Shown here piece by piece: positions 15,189-21,891 of a DNA stretch of 21,959 bases. Below the pieces are notes generated by a model. The model was given only the letters and a program-made list of their open reading frames with translations, was not told where the DNA came from and did no database searches. The position numbers were made by a program, and so were the translations under genes. The stretch comes from an uncultured Holdemanella sp. (lineage in GTDB: Bacteria; Bacillota_I; Bacilli_A; Erysipelotrichales; Erysipelotrichaceae): contig NZ_CAKVJB010000037.1 of NCBI RefSeq assembly GCF_934754935.1, positions 1-21,959 on the forward strand, given 5' to 3'. Positions within the stretch are counted from its first letter, which is position 1; the number at the start of each line of letters is the position of its first letter.

Positions 15189-16056
15189 ATTCTTTGCTGA
15201 TTGATAGATATTTATCGGCATATATACTTTCTTTTTCCCAAATGATGTCAAAGTCGTGTTGTAGTTTAAAATCATCTAAAGTAATTTCTTTGAGTTCTTT
15301 TGATTGTAATTCTTTTTCAACCGCTATCTTATATAAAAAAGAAATTCCACAATCTTTTTTCAATAGATTCATAATGGTGTGCATATTCTCAACTTGTGTA
15401 TAATGCGTGAAGTTTGAAATATGTAATCCGTGGGCAATTAAGCTTTGTTCAAGAATGTTTCTTGTTCCAGAACCTTCTTCACGAACTAAAAGATGTTCAG
15501 ATACTAGATCATGAATCGTATGAGGCTCTTTTGTGAATTGGTGTGATGTAGCACAGACGGCAATATAATCTTCTGTGCTATATTTTATATGGGAATAGTT
15601 TTCTTTTGGATAATTTCCTTCGACAATGGCCATACTGATTTGGCCTTGATCAAGCAATTCGAGTAGTTTGGATGTGTTGCCATAATGAAGGTGAATATTG
15701 ATTTCTGGGTGATGAATAATAAAGTTTGCCAATTTATCAATAATCGCATATTCACCAATGGTCATAGTTACGCCAATGGATAGCGTTTCAATATTAGATG
15801 TGATATTGTTGATTTCATTTTTTAGGGCTTGTTCATTATTTTTCATTGTTAATAAATGTTTATATAGTATTTCACCAGAAGGAGTTAGTGATAACTCTTT
15901 ATTTTTGTATGCAAATAATGTGGTATTGTATTGTTTTTCTAAGAAATGAATGTGTTGCGATACGGCAGGTTGTGTGATATTTAATTGTTTGGCGGCAGTT
16001 GTAAAATTTAATGTCTTACATACTGTAAGGAATGTTTCTGTTCTATAATCTAGCAT
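15181..16056 (-). CDS. LysR-type regulator, probably of the YeiH-family transporter
   Basis: This is a standard LysR activator of 291 residues. The N-terminal winged helix reads FLTVCKTLNFTTAAKQLN, then ITQPAVSQHIHFLEKQY. The C-terminal effector domain begins near residue 90 (LSIGVTMTIGEYAIIDKLA). I chose the ATG at 16056 with GAGG six bases before it, rather than the in-frame GTG at 16062. It is transcribed away from the YeiH-family gene at 16160, an arrangement in which LysR proteins (YeiE, CysB-like) usually activate the neighbour. Two direct repeats and a T-N11-A box lie in the shared 103-bp promoter region. The ligand is probably a sulfur compound or small anion; that is inference from YeiE and yeiH only. 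Confidence 0.9.
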   Translation of the reverse strand: MLDYRTETFLTVCKTLNFTTAAKQLNITQPAVSQHIHFLEKQYNTTLFAYKNKELSLTPSGEILYKHLLTMKNNEQALKNEINNITSNIETLSIGVTMTIGEYAIIDKLANFIIHHPEINIHLHYGNTSKLLELLDQGQISMAIVEGNYPKENYSHIKYSTEDYIAVCATSHQFTKEPHTIHDLVSEHLLVREEGSGTRNILEQSLIAHGLHISNFTHYTQVENMHTIMNLLKKDCGISFLYKIAVEKELQSKELKEITLDDFKLQHDFDIIWEKESIYADKYLSISKEFI

Positions 16057-16081
16057 AGGCACCTCTATTGATAAGAAAAAA

Positions 16082-16135
16082 TTATTGTTCGATAGAATTA
16101 TATAATTTTACCTTATTGTTGTATAGTGCTACAAT
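16082..16135. promoter_or_regulatory. LysR operator and yeiH promoter
   Basis: ATTGT-N11-ACAAT (16115-16135) is a textbook LysR box. TTATTGTTCGATAG (16082-16095) recurs as TTATTGTTGTATAG (16113-16126), a 12/14 direct repeat 31 bp apart, three helical turns. TTTACC (16107-16112), 17 bp, then TACAAT (16130-16135) with TGC before it, form the plus-strand promoter, overlapped by the box. The minus-strand -10 may be TATAAT (16102-16097). Confidence 0.7.
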
Positions 16136-16159
16136 TCTCTTCATGGAGGGAATTTTTAA

Positions 16160-17185
16160 ATGAATTTTGTAAATAAATATGGAAAAGGCATTTTGGTTTG
16201 TCTTTTGATTGCGATTCCATCATGGATCATTGGAAAGATGTTTCCAGTCATTGGTGGTGCTGTGGTTGCGATTCTTGCAGGAATGATTATCGCAATGTTT
16301 TGGAATGATAAAGGAAAAGCAGAAGCTGGTATTAAATGGACTTCTAAGATAGTTTTACAGACGGCTGTTGTATTACTTGGATTTGGAATGAATTTAGGTG
16401 TGATTTTTGAAACGGGTAAGCAGTCTTTACCTATCATTGTTTGTACGATTACAACATCTCTAGTACTTGCGTGGATTATGAAAAAGGTTTTAAAAGTACC
16501 TACAAATACTTCGATTCTTGTGGGTGTTGGTTCTTCGATTTGTGGAGGTTCTGCCATTGCGGCAACGGCACCCGTTATTGATGCGGATGATGATGAGATT
16601 GCTCAATCGATTGCGGTTATCTTTTTCTTTAATGTATTAGCCGCTATTTTCTTTCCTATGTTAGGAAAGGCTCTTGGCTTTGATACAATGCATGGCGATG
16701 CCTTTGGTATTTTTGCAGGAACGGCCATTAATGATACATCGAGTGTAACGGCTGCTGCTTCTACTTGGGATAGTATGTGGGGTCTTGGTAGTGCCACATT
16801 AAATAAGGCAGTAACAGTAAAGCTAACTCGTACTCTTGCGATTATTCCAATTACACTCGGACTATCTTTTATTCGTGCTAAAAAGGAAAGACAAGCATCA
16901 AATTTTAGCTTAAAGCGTGCCTTTCCAATGTTTATTCTTTATTTTGTACTTGCAGCAATCTTTACAACTGTATGTGTAAATTTAGGAGTTGACTCTAGTG
17001 TATTTTCACCATTAAAAGAATTATCAAAGTTTTTGATCATCATGGCTATGGCTGCCATTGGATTAAATAGTAATGTGATTCAGTTGATTAAAACGGGTGG
17101 TAAGCCAATTGCGGTTGGTGCAACTTGTTGGTGTGGAATCACAATTGTAAGTCTTATCATGCAGCATGTGATGCATATTTGGTAA
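16160..17185 (+). CDS. YeiH-family putative sulfate/sulfite exporter
   Basis: This 341-residue integral membrane protein belongs to PF03601 (YeiH, putative sulfate exporter family), with about ten helices. GFGMNLGVIFETG, VGVGSSICGGSAIAATAPV and AGTAINDTSSVTAAA are the family's conserved stretches, and NKAVTVKLTRTLAIIPI follows. Helix ends such as MAAIGLNSNV close it. GGAGGG at 16145-16150 is nine bases before ATG. It is divergent from a LysR gene with an operator in between, as in the YeiE-yeiH pair of enteric bacteria, where a sulfite role is proposed. It ends in a terminator-like hairpin at 17233-17269. Confidence 0.9.
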   Translation: MNFVNKYGKGILVCLLIAIPSWIIGKMFPVIGGAVVAILAGMIIAMFWNDKGKAEAGIKWTSKIVLQTAVVLLGFGMNLGVIFETGKQSLPIIVCTITTSLVLAWIMKKVLKVPTNTSILVGVGSSICGGSAIAATAPVIDADDDEIAQSIAVIFFFNVLAAIFFPMLGKALGFDTMHGDAFGIFAGTAINDTSSVTAAASTWDSMWGLGSATLNKAVTVKLTRTLAIIPITLGLSFIRAKKERQASNFSLKRAFPMFILYFVLAAIFTTVCVNLGVDSSVFSPLKELSKFLIIMAMAAIGLNSNVIQLIKTGGKPIAVGATCWCGITIVSLIMQHVMHIW

Positions 17186-17195
17186 ATTTTGAATG

Positions 17196-17330
17196 ATAAA
17201 GAAAGCGTGTCAATATTGGCTGCACGACTTGCATCCTGGACAAGAAGAATTTCTCGTTCAGGATTTTTTATATTTGTGTGAATTCAATGCTGACTAAAGG
17301 AAGGTTTTGTTCAGTGTGAAAAGGGATTAA
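17196..17330 (-). pseudogene. Decayed 3' fragment of a LysR gene
   Basis: These bases match the 3' end of the intact LysR gene at 18056 onward, in the same orientation. About 95 bases align with roughly seven differences, apart from an 18-base deletion between short CAAT repeats. A further block around 17292-17328 (TGACTAAAGGAAGG, then GTGAAAAGGGATT) matches 18227-18280 with longer deletions between. The stop codon of the intact gene is lost. The fragment and the intact copy thus flank kptA as direct repeats. Confidence 0.82.
17233..17269 (+). terminator. Hairpin ending yeiH, lying in the LysR fragment
   Basis: ATCCTG (17233-17238) pairs with CAGGAT (17259-17264), and inner ACaAGAA pairs with TTCTcGT, giving a nearly continuous stem followed by TTTTTT. 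It lies 47 bp after the yeiH stop. The stem is inherited from LysR coding sequence. Confidence 0.6.
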
Positions 17331-17364
17331 GTTTTATATCAATGGAATAAAAAAGGTTGTTTAA

Positions 17365-17472
17365 TTATTGTTAGTAGTTGAATCCCCTAAAGAAATGGAT
17401 GTAGAATTGATGTATGTAATGATTGAATCTGCAACCGTTTGGAACAAAGAGTTGGGATTGGAAAGATTATGA
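17365..17472 (+). pseudogene. Possible remnant of a coding sequence
   Basis: A 35-codon open stretch reads VVESPKEMDVELMYVMIESA and then VWNKELGLERL before a stop, with normal-looking amino-acid content but no good start or ribosome site (first ATG at 17395). A stop precedes it at 17362. It may be the tail of a lost gene deleted when the kptA segment arrived. I do not recognise a family and it could be chance. The remaining bases between yeiH and kptA show nothing else. Confidence 0.25.
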
Positions 17473-17487
17473 ATATGGAGCAAATGT

Positions 17488-18036
17488 ATGAAGAATAAGA
17501 CTGAAATTAGTAAATATATAGCTTTGATATTGAGGCATAAACCGGAAACAATTGGAATTAAATTGGATGAACATGGCTGGGCTAATGTTGAAGAACTTAT
17601 AAAAGGAATTCATGCACAATATAGTTTTTCTAAAGAAGATTTGGAAGAAATTGTTTCTACAGATAATAAACAAAGATATTCGTTTAATGATGATAAAACA
17701 TTAATCAGAGCCAATCAGGGGCATTCGATTCCAGTGGATGTAGAACTTGAAAAAGTCACTCCACCTGATATTCTTTGGCATGGAACTGGAGAAAAGTACG
17801 TGCATTCGATTGAACAAGAGGGTTTGATTCCAAAGTCTAGATTATATGTTCATTTATCATCTGATATCGATACCGCAAGAATAGTTGGCGCAAGACATGA
17901 AAAAGTAGTGATTTTTCAGATTAACGCAAAACAGATGTATGAGGATGGATATGAGTTTTATAGATCGGTAAATGGAGTCTGGCTAACAAAAAAAGTCCCA
18001 CTGAATTATTTGTATAATTTGTATAAATTAAAATAA
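17488..18036 (+). CDS. kptA: RNA 2'-phosphotransferase (KptA/Tpt1)
   Basis: KptA moves a 2'-phosphate from RNA to NAD+, yielding ADP-ribose 1'',2''-cyclic phosphate. In fungi it finishes tRNA splicing; in bacteria no tRNA carries such a splice-junction phosphate and its natural role is unclear. The 182 residues are family length. Catalytic and binding motifs are intact: LRHKP (Arg16, His17), RANQGHS (74-80), WHGT (His98) and RLYVHLS (118-124). GGAG at 17477-17480 is seven bases from ATG. No RNA ligase or tRNA-splicing gene is next to it. It lies as a single gene between a LysR fragment and the intact LysR gene, with the marks of a separate acquisition. Confidence 0.95.
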   Translation: MKNKTEISKYIALILRHKPETIGIKLDEHGWANVEELIKGIHAQYSFSKEDLEEIVSTDNKQRYSFNDDKTLIRANQGHSIPVDVELEKVTPPDILWHGTGEKYVHSIEQEGLIPKSRLYVHLSSDIDTARIVGARHEKVVIFQINAKQMYEDGYEFYRSVNGVWLTKKVPLNYLYNLYKLK

Positions 18037-18053
18037 TGAGTGGTACTTTTAAA

Positions 18054-18923
18054 TTATAAAGAAAGAGTGTCAATAAATTTTTGTGTGGCAATATTGGTTG
18101 CTCGACTTGCATCCTGGACAAGAAGAATATCTCGTTCAGGATTTTTAATATTCGTTTGAATTTCAAAAATATCAGAGTCTTTTGAAATCAATTCTTTTGG
18201 ATAGAATCCAATGCCAAGGTTGTGTTTGACTAAAGGAAGGATTTGATCAGCAGTCGCTACTTCTAAATCGGTATGAAAAGGGATTTGATAATTTAAGAAT
18301 AAGTTTGAATAGTAGTTATATGTACTCGTGTTTTTGCCTAAGGTAATAAATGGATAATGCGAGATTTGTTGGATGTCTAGAATTTCATTGCTTAAACTTT
18401 CATATTCTTTTCCACCAATTAATACCTCTTCAAATGAATAGAGTGCAGTTGCGTGTAGTGGCTTTTTGATTTGAATAGGACTTGTGACGATTGCAATATC
18501 GACAACGCCTTTTTCTAAGGCTTCAATGGCTTGGATGGATGAGTGGTTGGATAATTTGATTTTAACGTGGGGATAGGTTTTGTGGAATTGTTCAAGTTTT
18601 GATAATAAAAAGATATTTAATGCAGTTTCACTCACTCCAATTGAGATGTGTCCATGTTCAAGTGTTTTATTGGATAGTAGTTCGTTTTCGCCTTGGTAAA
18701 GTTGTTCAATCGCAATCGCAACATGTTCATAGAGTTGTTCTCCCTCTGGTGTTAGTGTAATACCAGAGTGGGAGCGTACTAAAAGCTTACATCCAAATTC
18801 ACTTTCAATGTTGTTCATGGTTCGTGAAATGTTAGGTTGGTTGTTATGTAGAATTTGAGCGGCTTTTGAGAAGCTTTTGTATTTAGCTACATAATAAAAG
18901 ATGCGGTAATAATCAAGTGTCAT
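18054..18923 (-). CDS. LysR-family regulator
   Basis: A 289-residue LysR protein. The N-terminal helix-turn-helix reads FYYVAKYKSFSKAAQILHNN and NQPNISRTMNNIESEFG; the effector domain begins near 88 (HISIGVSETALNIFLLSKL). I chose the ATG at 18923, five bases after GGAGG; an in-frame ATG at 18935 overlaps that site. It is divergent from the unrecognised gene at 19105 and convergent with kptA (18-bp gap). An imperfect dyad TGCATATT-CAA-AATATACA (18950-18968) lies just upstream of the divergent promoter, a suitable place for an activator. Its 3' end was duplicated beyond kptA. The ligand is unknown. Confidence 0.9.
   Translation of the reverse strand: MTLDYYRIFYYVAKYKSFSKAAQILHNNQPNISRTMNNIESEFGCKLLVRSHSGITLTPEGEQLYEHVAIAIEQLYQGENELLSNKTLEHGHISIGVSETALNIFLLSKLEQFHKTYPHVKIKLSNHSSIQAIEALEKGVVDIAIVTSPIQIKKPLHATALYSFEEVLIGGKEYESLSNEILDIQQISHYPFITLGKNTSTYNYYSNLFLNYQIPFHTDLEVATADQILPLVKHNLGIGFYPKELISKDSDIFEIQTNIKNPERDILLVQDASRATNIATQKFIDTLSL
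18111..18146 (+). terminator. Terminator-like hairpin inside the LysR 3' coding end
   Basis: ATCCTG (18111-18116) and CAGGAT (18137-18142) with pairing inner bases, then TTTTT on the plus strand, 75 bp after the kptA stop. It is coding sequence of the convergent LysR gene (around ILLVQDASRA) that could also stop kptA transcripts. Confidence 0.5.
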
Positions 18924-18949
18924 AGATACCTCCATATTTTTTTTGTATA

Positions 18950-18999
18950 ATGCATATTCAAAATATACATTTCACATATTTTAATGGTGTAAGTATAAT
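18950..18999 (+). promoter_or_regulatory. Promoter and possible LysR site before the 19105 gene
   Basis: TTCACA (18971-18976), a 17-bp spacer and TATAAT (18994-18999) make an almost consensus sigma-A promoter, with a start near 19006. Immediately upstream, TGCATATT (18950-18957), CAA, AATATACA (18961-18968) is a 7/8 dyad that may bind the divergent LysR protein. Confidence 0.72.
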
Positions 19000-19004
19000 A
19001 CTTT

Positions 19005-19087
19005 TAGTCTGAGTAGGCAAGCCATCAAAACAGATACGAAAAGTGTGTTAAAGGAAGACTTCTTGTATCTGTTTGCCCAAAGGACTA
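19005..19087 (+). promoter_or_regulatory. Structured 5' leader RNA, riboswitch-like, class unknown
   Basis: From the predicted transcript start almost to the ribosome site the leader folds on itself in tiers. TAGTC (19005-19009) pairs with GACTA (19083-19087). GGC (19016-19018) pairs with GCC (19075-19077). A perfect ten-base stem AAACAGATAC (19028-19037) / GTATCTGTTT (19065-19074) follows, then AAGT/ACTT and a 13-base loop holding AAAGGAAG. Internal loops TGAGTA / CAAAG and a nine-base bulge interrupt it. There is no T-run, so it is not a plain terminator. I do not recognise a known riboswitch class. A protein-binding leader or chance folding are alternatives. Confidence 0.5.
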
Positions 19088-19104
19088 GAAAAGAAGTGAG
19101 AATT

Positions 19105-19854
19105 ATGCCAACAATTTTTCCTAGGGAAGAAAAGGCAGAGGCTTTGTTTGATAAAATTGCCAAGGATCCTAGAGCTTGTAAACGATTAATGGATGCCTTT
19201 TATGAAGGTGTTGCCTGTGATGATGATTCAGGTGTAGAAGAAGAAAGGGTACTTGTAGATAAACAAGTGTTTACCAATGCCCTATTTACTGCATATAAGA
19301 ACAAAGATCTATCGGCATTTTTAATGGCCGTATGCGGTAATAGTATGTTTGACTTATTGAGAAATGCATTTTTGATTCCATTGCGATTTAACGATAAGGG
19401 AAAAGAGAATCCGATTCTTTTAAGTGATGAGGATGGAAATTTTATAGAAAGTGATATTCATATTCCAGATTTAAAGAAGCATATGTTTAAAAAGCTTGTA
19501 GAAAAAAATCGATACTTAGCTTATGGCTTTTTAGAACAGCATAGCTTTAAAGAGGACATGTCCATTCAAACTATTCAAAATGAATCGCATTTAGGTATCT
19601 TAGTTGTCCAAGAAATGCCAAAAGAAGTTCATGAAAAGTTAAGTGATGCACAGATCTATTCAAATTTATGGGATTCGATGATGAAGCTTGAAGATTTGTT
19701 GTATAACGCTTTCTTCTATTGTGGGGATTTTAAAGGAAAGTATTGTGTGGGTGTATTCTTACCATTTACACATTTTGAACATAATTTAGAGAAGAATATT
19801 GAAGTTTCAAATAGTATCTTATATGAATGTATACAAAAAATGCTGAGCGATTAA
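19105..19854 (+). CDS. Unrecognised soluble protein, 249 residues
   Basis: I do not recognise this family. The protein is acidic and soluble, with no signal peptide and no membrane helix. Visible features are a helical N-terminus (REEKAEALFDKIAKDPRAC), an acidic patch CDDDSGVEEE, a hydrophobic stretch FLMAVCGNSMFDLLRNAFLI and a C-terminal half with LLYNAFFYCGDFKGKYCVGV. It has several cysteines but no CxxC metal motif. I place the start at ATG 19105, after AAGTGAG; an in-frame GTG at 19045 lies inside the leader hairpin and would add 20 residues of doubtful coding quality. It has its own promoter, a structured leader and a divergent LysR gene, so it appears actively regulated. It ends in a shared bidirectional terminator. 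Confidence 0.75.
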   Translation: MPTIFPREEKAEALFDKIAKDPRACKRLMDAFYEGVACDDDSGVEEERVLVDKQVFTNALFTAYKNKDLSAFLMAVCGNSMFDLLRNAFLIPLRFNDKGKENPILLSDEDGNFIESDIHIPDLKKHMFKKLVEKNRYLAYGFLEQHSFKEDMSIQTIQNESHLGILVVQEMPKEVHEKLSDAQIYSNLWDSMMKLEDLLYNAFFYCGDFKGKYCVGVFLPFTHFEHNLEKNIEVSNSILYECIQKMLSD

Positions 19855-19869
19855 AAAGTTCAGCATTTT
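19837..19869. terminator. Bidirectional terminator
   Basis: AAAATGCTGA (19837-19846) and TCAGCATTTT (19860-19869) form a ten-base stem with A- and T-runs on the outside, so it works on both strands. It overlaps the stop codon of the 19105 gene and abuts the stop of the convergent exporter gene. Confidence 0.85.
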
Positions 19870-21179
19870 TATGTACAATATCGAAATGAGGGATCGGTTA
19901 AGATACGGGCAAATATAAGTCCCATTGGTAAAGCTAATACAATCAATAAAGATTGAATAAGCCAATTGGCTCCAATTGACACGGTAGATGCAAGTTCGAG
20001 ATTATAAATAGCTCGATACATGTATAAGCCTGGGACCATAATCACAATGGATGGTACGGTTATCGCAATTCTAGGATATCCTGTATTTCCTTTGATCATA
20101 GAGGCAAGTAGTCCGGCTGTTAATGCGCCAATAAAGGCCGCGGCTGCAGCAGGTAAAGATAAATCGACAAGTGTTAGTCGTAATGTGTTTGTGATGGCTC
20201 CAATGCATCCGGCACTTGCGGCTATTTTTTTTGAACTGTTAAACATAATGGAGAATCCGAATACGCCTCCAAAACTGGTTAATAGTCTTAAAAGTAATTT
20301 GGTGGATGTTGAAATGTGTAGTTTCACAAAGTCTACAGGTTGAAGATGTAAGACTAAAGCGCAGATCCATGCAGTAAGTGTGGCAGCTAAAATAATGATA
20401 ATGGCATAGGCAAGTCTTTCAATGCCAGATCGTAAATCTAATTTAGCTAAGTCAATGCCACTTGTAATGAAAGGAAATCCTGGAATTATGAAAAGCATAG
20501 AACAGATGTATCCGGCTTCATGTTGTGTGGATATGCCAAAACAAGTTTCTAAAAAATTAAATAATAAGGCATATACAAGACAGGCTAAGGAAACACTGGC
20601 AGCGACATTTAAAAATAGGGTGTAGTTATGTTTGATGAGTTTCATTCGAAGTGTATTGCCTAGTCCCGCCCCCACAAAGGCACAAAGCATTTCAATGATG
20701 CCTCCTCCTAGTAAGAAGGTAAAACAACTACAGGCAAGAGCTGCAGCTAATCCTAGAATAATGGGGGAGTAGCTAGAGTGAATGTTTTCAATTTGATCTA
20801 ATTGATCGTGTATTTCATTGCATGTACATGTTTTACATTCGTCTTTAAAGTGATAGACAAAGTCTTCCATACGGGCAAGCTTGGATGTATTAACGCTTGT
20901 ATTATGTAATGACAAAGATTGGGCATGTGACTTAATTCCATCAATGCAAGTGTAAGAAATGTTGGTTAGTCCAATGTCGGCAATGCATGTAATATTTAAT
21001 TCACTAGCAATGGTGTTCATTGAACTTCTGACTCGCCAGGCACCTGTTCCACAGGCTAGAAGCATCAATCCAATTCTTCCTATAACGGAGGATTTTTCTG
21101 TAAGACTTGCATTTTCAATCTTAACTTTTGAATCTTTGTTCGTATATTCATGCCACGGAATTTCCATGTGGTTGTTCAT
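19869..21179 (-). CDS. ThrE-family threonine/serine exporter-like protein
   Basis: This 436-residue membrane protein joins the two ThrE modules. The N-terminal part (DUF1212) has IGLMLLACGTGAWRVRSSMN, the family's opening signature, then a cysteine-rich cytoplasmic stretch CKTCTCNE and five helices. The C-terminal part (DUF3815) has IAASAGCIGAITNTLRLTL and YPRIAITVPSIVIMVPG followed by LYMYRAIYN. Such proteins export threonine or serine. The start is the ATG at 21179 with AGGAG eight bases before; a longer frame to 21263 adds 28 unlikely residues and no ribosome site. It is a single gene between two terminators. The CKTCTC stretch could bind metal but may be incidental. Serine export beside a possible D-Ser wall pathway is suggestive only. 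Confidence 0.9.
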   Translation of the reverse strand: MNNHMEIPWHEYTNKDSKVKIENASLTEKSSVIGRIGLMLLACGTGAWRVRSSMNTIASELNITCIADIGLTNISYTCIDGIKSHAQSLSLHNTSVNTSKLARMEDFVYHFKDECKTCTCNEIHDQLDQIENIHSSYSPIILGLAAALACSCFTFLLGGGIIEMLCAFVGAGLGNTLRMKLIKHNYTLFLNVAASVSLACLVYALLFNFLETCFGISTQHEAGYICSMLFIIPGFPFITSGIDLAKLDLRSGIERLAYAIIIILAATLTAWICALVLHLQPVDFVKLHISTSTKLLLRLLTSFGGVFGFSIMFNSSKKIAASAGCIGAITNTLRLTLVDLSLPAAAAAFIGALTAGLLASMIKGNTGYPRIAITVPSIVIMVPGLYMYRAIYNLELASTVSIGANWLIQSLLIVLALPMGLIFARILTDPSFRYCT

Positions 21180-21262
21180 AAGATCATCTCCTATATCATT
21201 TAGATATAATACGCATAGTATAAATATATATTCGATATTTAATTCCATGAATAGTATAGTCA

Positions 21263-21296
21263 AGAAAAAAAAGAAGTCAAATTAATCGACTTCTTT
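21263..21296 (-). terminator. Terminator of the DUF4186 gene
   Basis: Minus strand: AAAGAAGTC (21296-21288) pairs with GACTTCTTT (21278-21270), followed by a run of T (to 21265). The stop codon lies in the nine-base loop. It separates this gene from the exporter promoter region. Confidence 0.85.
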
Positions 21297-21644
21297 ATGA
21301 ATCCACGTCATTAATACTTTGACGATATAGGCCTTTTGTCTAGGGCCTAGTGGCTGATTGGGTTTGATTTTATGCCATTTGTATAAACATTGTCTGCAAC
21401 AACAGCCTGTAGCATGTTGGGCAATAAATACGGGGTGTCCTTTGAATGGTGTTTGTTTACCATCATTGGGTATATAGGCTGGAGCTAATCGTTTCTCAAC
21501 AAAATCTATGGCATGTTTTTCAATGGTATCCATTCCTTTGGCTTGAATATAATCTTTATCTTTTTGTTTCAGATGAAAACTGCTCCTAAATTTGGAGTGG
21601 GAAAGACGGCTAAAAAGTTGTTCAAACCATTCGGATTCTGTCAT
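21282..21644 (-). CDS. DUF4186 family protein
   Basis: A 120-residue protein that matches DUF4186 along its whole length: FRSSFHLKQKDKDYIQAKG, TIEKHAIDFVEKRLAPAYIP, NDGKQTPFKGHPVFIAQHAT and GCCCRQCLYKWHKI. The Cys-Cys-Cys-x2-Cys and several histidines suggest a metal site, but none is established and the family has no assigned function. AAGGAG five bases before ATG gives a strong start. It stands alone between the tRNA-Asn gene and the exporter. Confidence 0.92.
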   Translation of the reverse strand: MTESEWFEQLFSRLSHSKFRSSFHLKQKDKDYIQAKGMDTIEKHAIDFVEKRLAPAYIPNDGKQTPFKGHPVFIAQHATGCCCRQCLYKWHKIKPNQPLGPRQKAYIVKVLMTWIHKEVD

Positions 21645-21661
21645 GTTTGCTCCTTATATAA

Positions 21662-21685
21662 TAAAAAAACCAGCTAGGCTGGTTT
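21662..21685 (-). terminator. Terminator of the first tRNA-Asn
   Basis: Minus strand AACCAGC-CTA-GCTGGTT followed by seven T, ten bases after the tRNA CCA end. It also serves as an end marker before the DUF4186 gene. Confidence 0.88.
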
Positions 21686-21695
21686 AATAATCAAG

Positions 21696-21771
21696 TGGCG
21701 CCTGAAACAAGACTCGAACTTGTGACCTGCCGGTTAACAGCCGGATGCTCTACCGACTGAGCTATTCAGGC
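21696..21771 (-). tRNA. tRNA-Asn (anticodon GTT), CCA encoded
   Basis: The cloverleaf is complete: acceptor GCCTGAA/TTCAGGC, D arm GCTC/GAGC, anticodon loop CTGTTAA (GTT), T arm ACAAG/CTTGT with TTCGAGT, discriminator G and encoded CCA, 76 bases in all. The anticodon stem has four good pairs and an apparent U-C mismatch at positions 27-43, identical in the second copy. It has its own promoter and terminator. Confidence 0.97.
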
Positions 21772-21798
21772 ATTTGTTTTTCACTTGACTGCCTAAAT

Positions 21799-21827
21799 AT
21801 AATACCAAAAGAACTTGGTTTATGCAA
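21799..21827 (-). promoter_or_regulatory. Promoter of the first tRNA-Asn
   Basis: Minus strand: TTGCAT (21827-21822), 17 bp, TGG-TATTAT (21804-21799), a strong sigma-A promoter with extended -10. The start would be near 21792, about 20 bases before the mature 5' end. Confidence 0.78.
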
Positions 21828-21857
21828 GCACTTTTTTAATTTTTTTTAAATAAGAAA

Positions 21858-21881
21858 TAAAAAAACCAGCTAGGCTGGTTT
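21858..21881 (-). terminator. Terminator of the second tRNA-Asn
   Basis: Same hairpin as at 21662-21685 (AACCAGC-CTA-GCTGGTT plus T-run), ten bases after the CCA of the second tRNA. Confidence 0.88.
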
Positions 21882-21891
21882 CATAATCAAG

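Noticed and set aside
16156..16557. Long open frame antisense to the YeiH-family gene
   Set aside because: It is the complement of a strongly conserved membrane protein, with proline-rich content typical of shadow frames and no ribosome site.
19045..19104. GTG start extending the unknown gene by 20 residues
   Set aside because: It lies in the loop of the leader hairpin and the added residues cover the stem, so base pairing explains that sequence better than coding.
20020..20343. Open frame antisense to the ThrE-like gene
   Set aside because: Shadow of a clear membrane-protein gene; no ribosome site and no family match.
21180..21263. Longer N-terminus for the ThrE-like protein
   Set aside because: No ribosome site; the extension covers the AGGAG before 21179 and reaches the terminator of the neighbouring gene.
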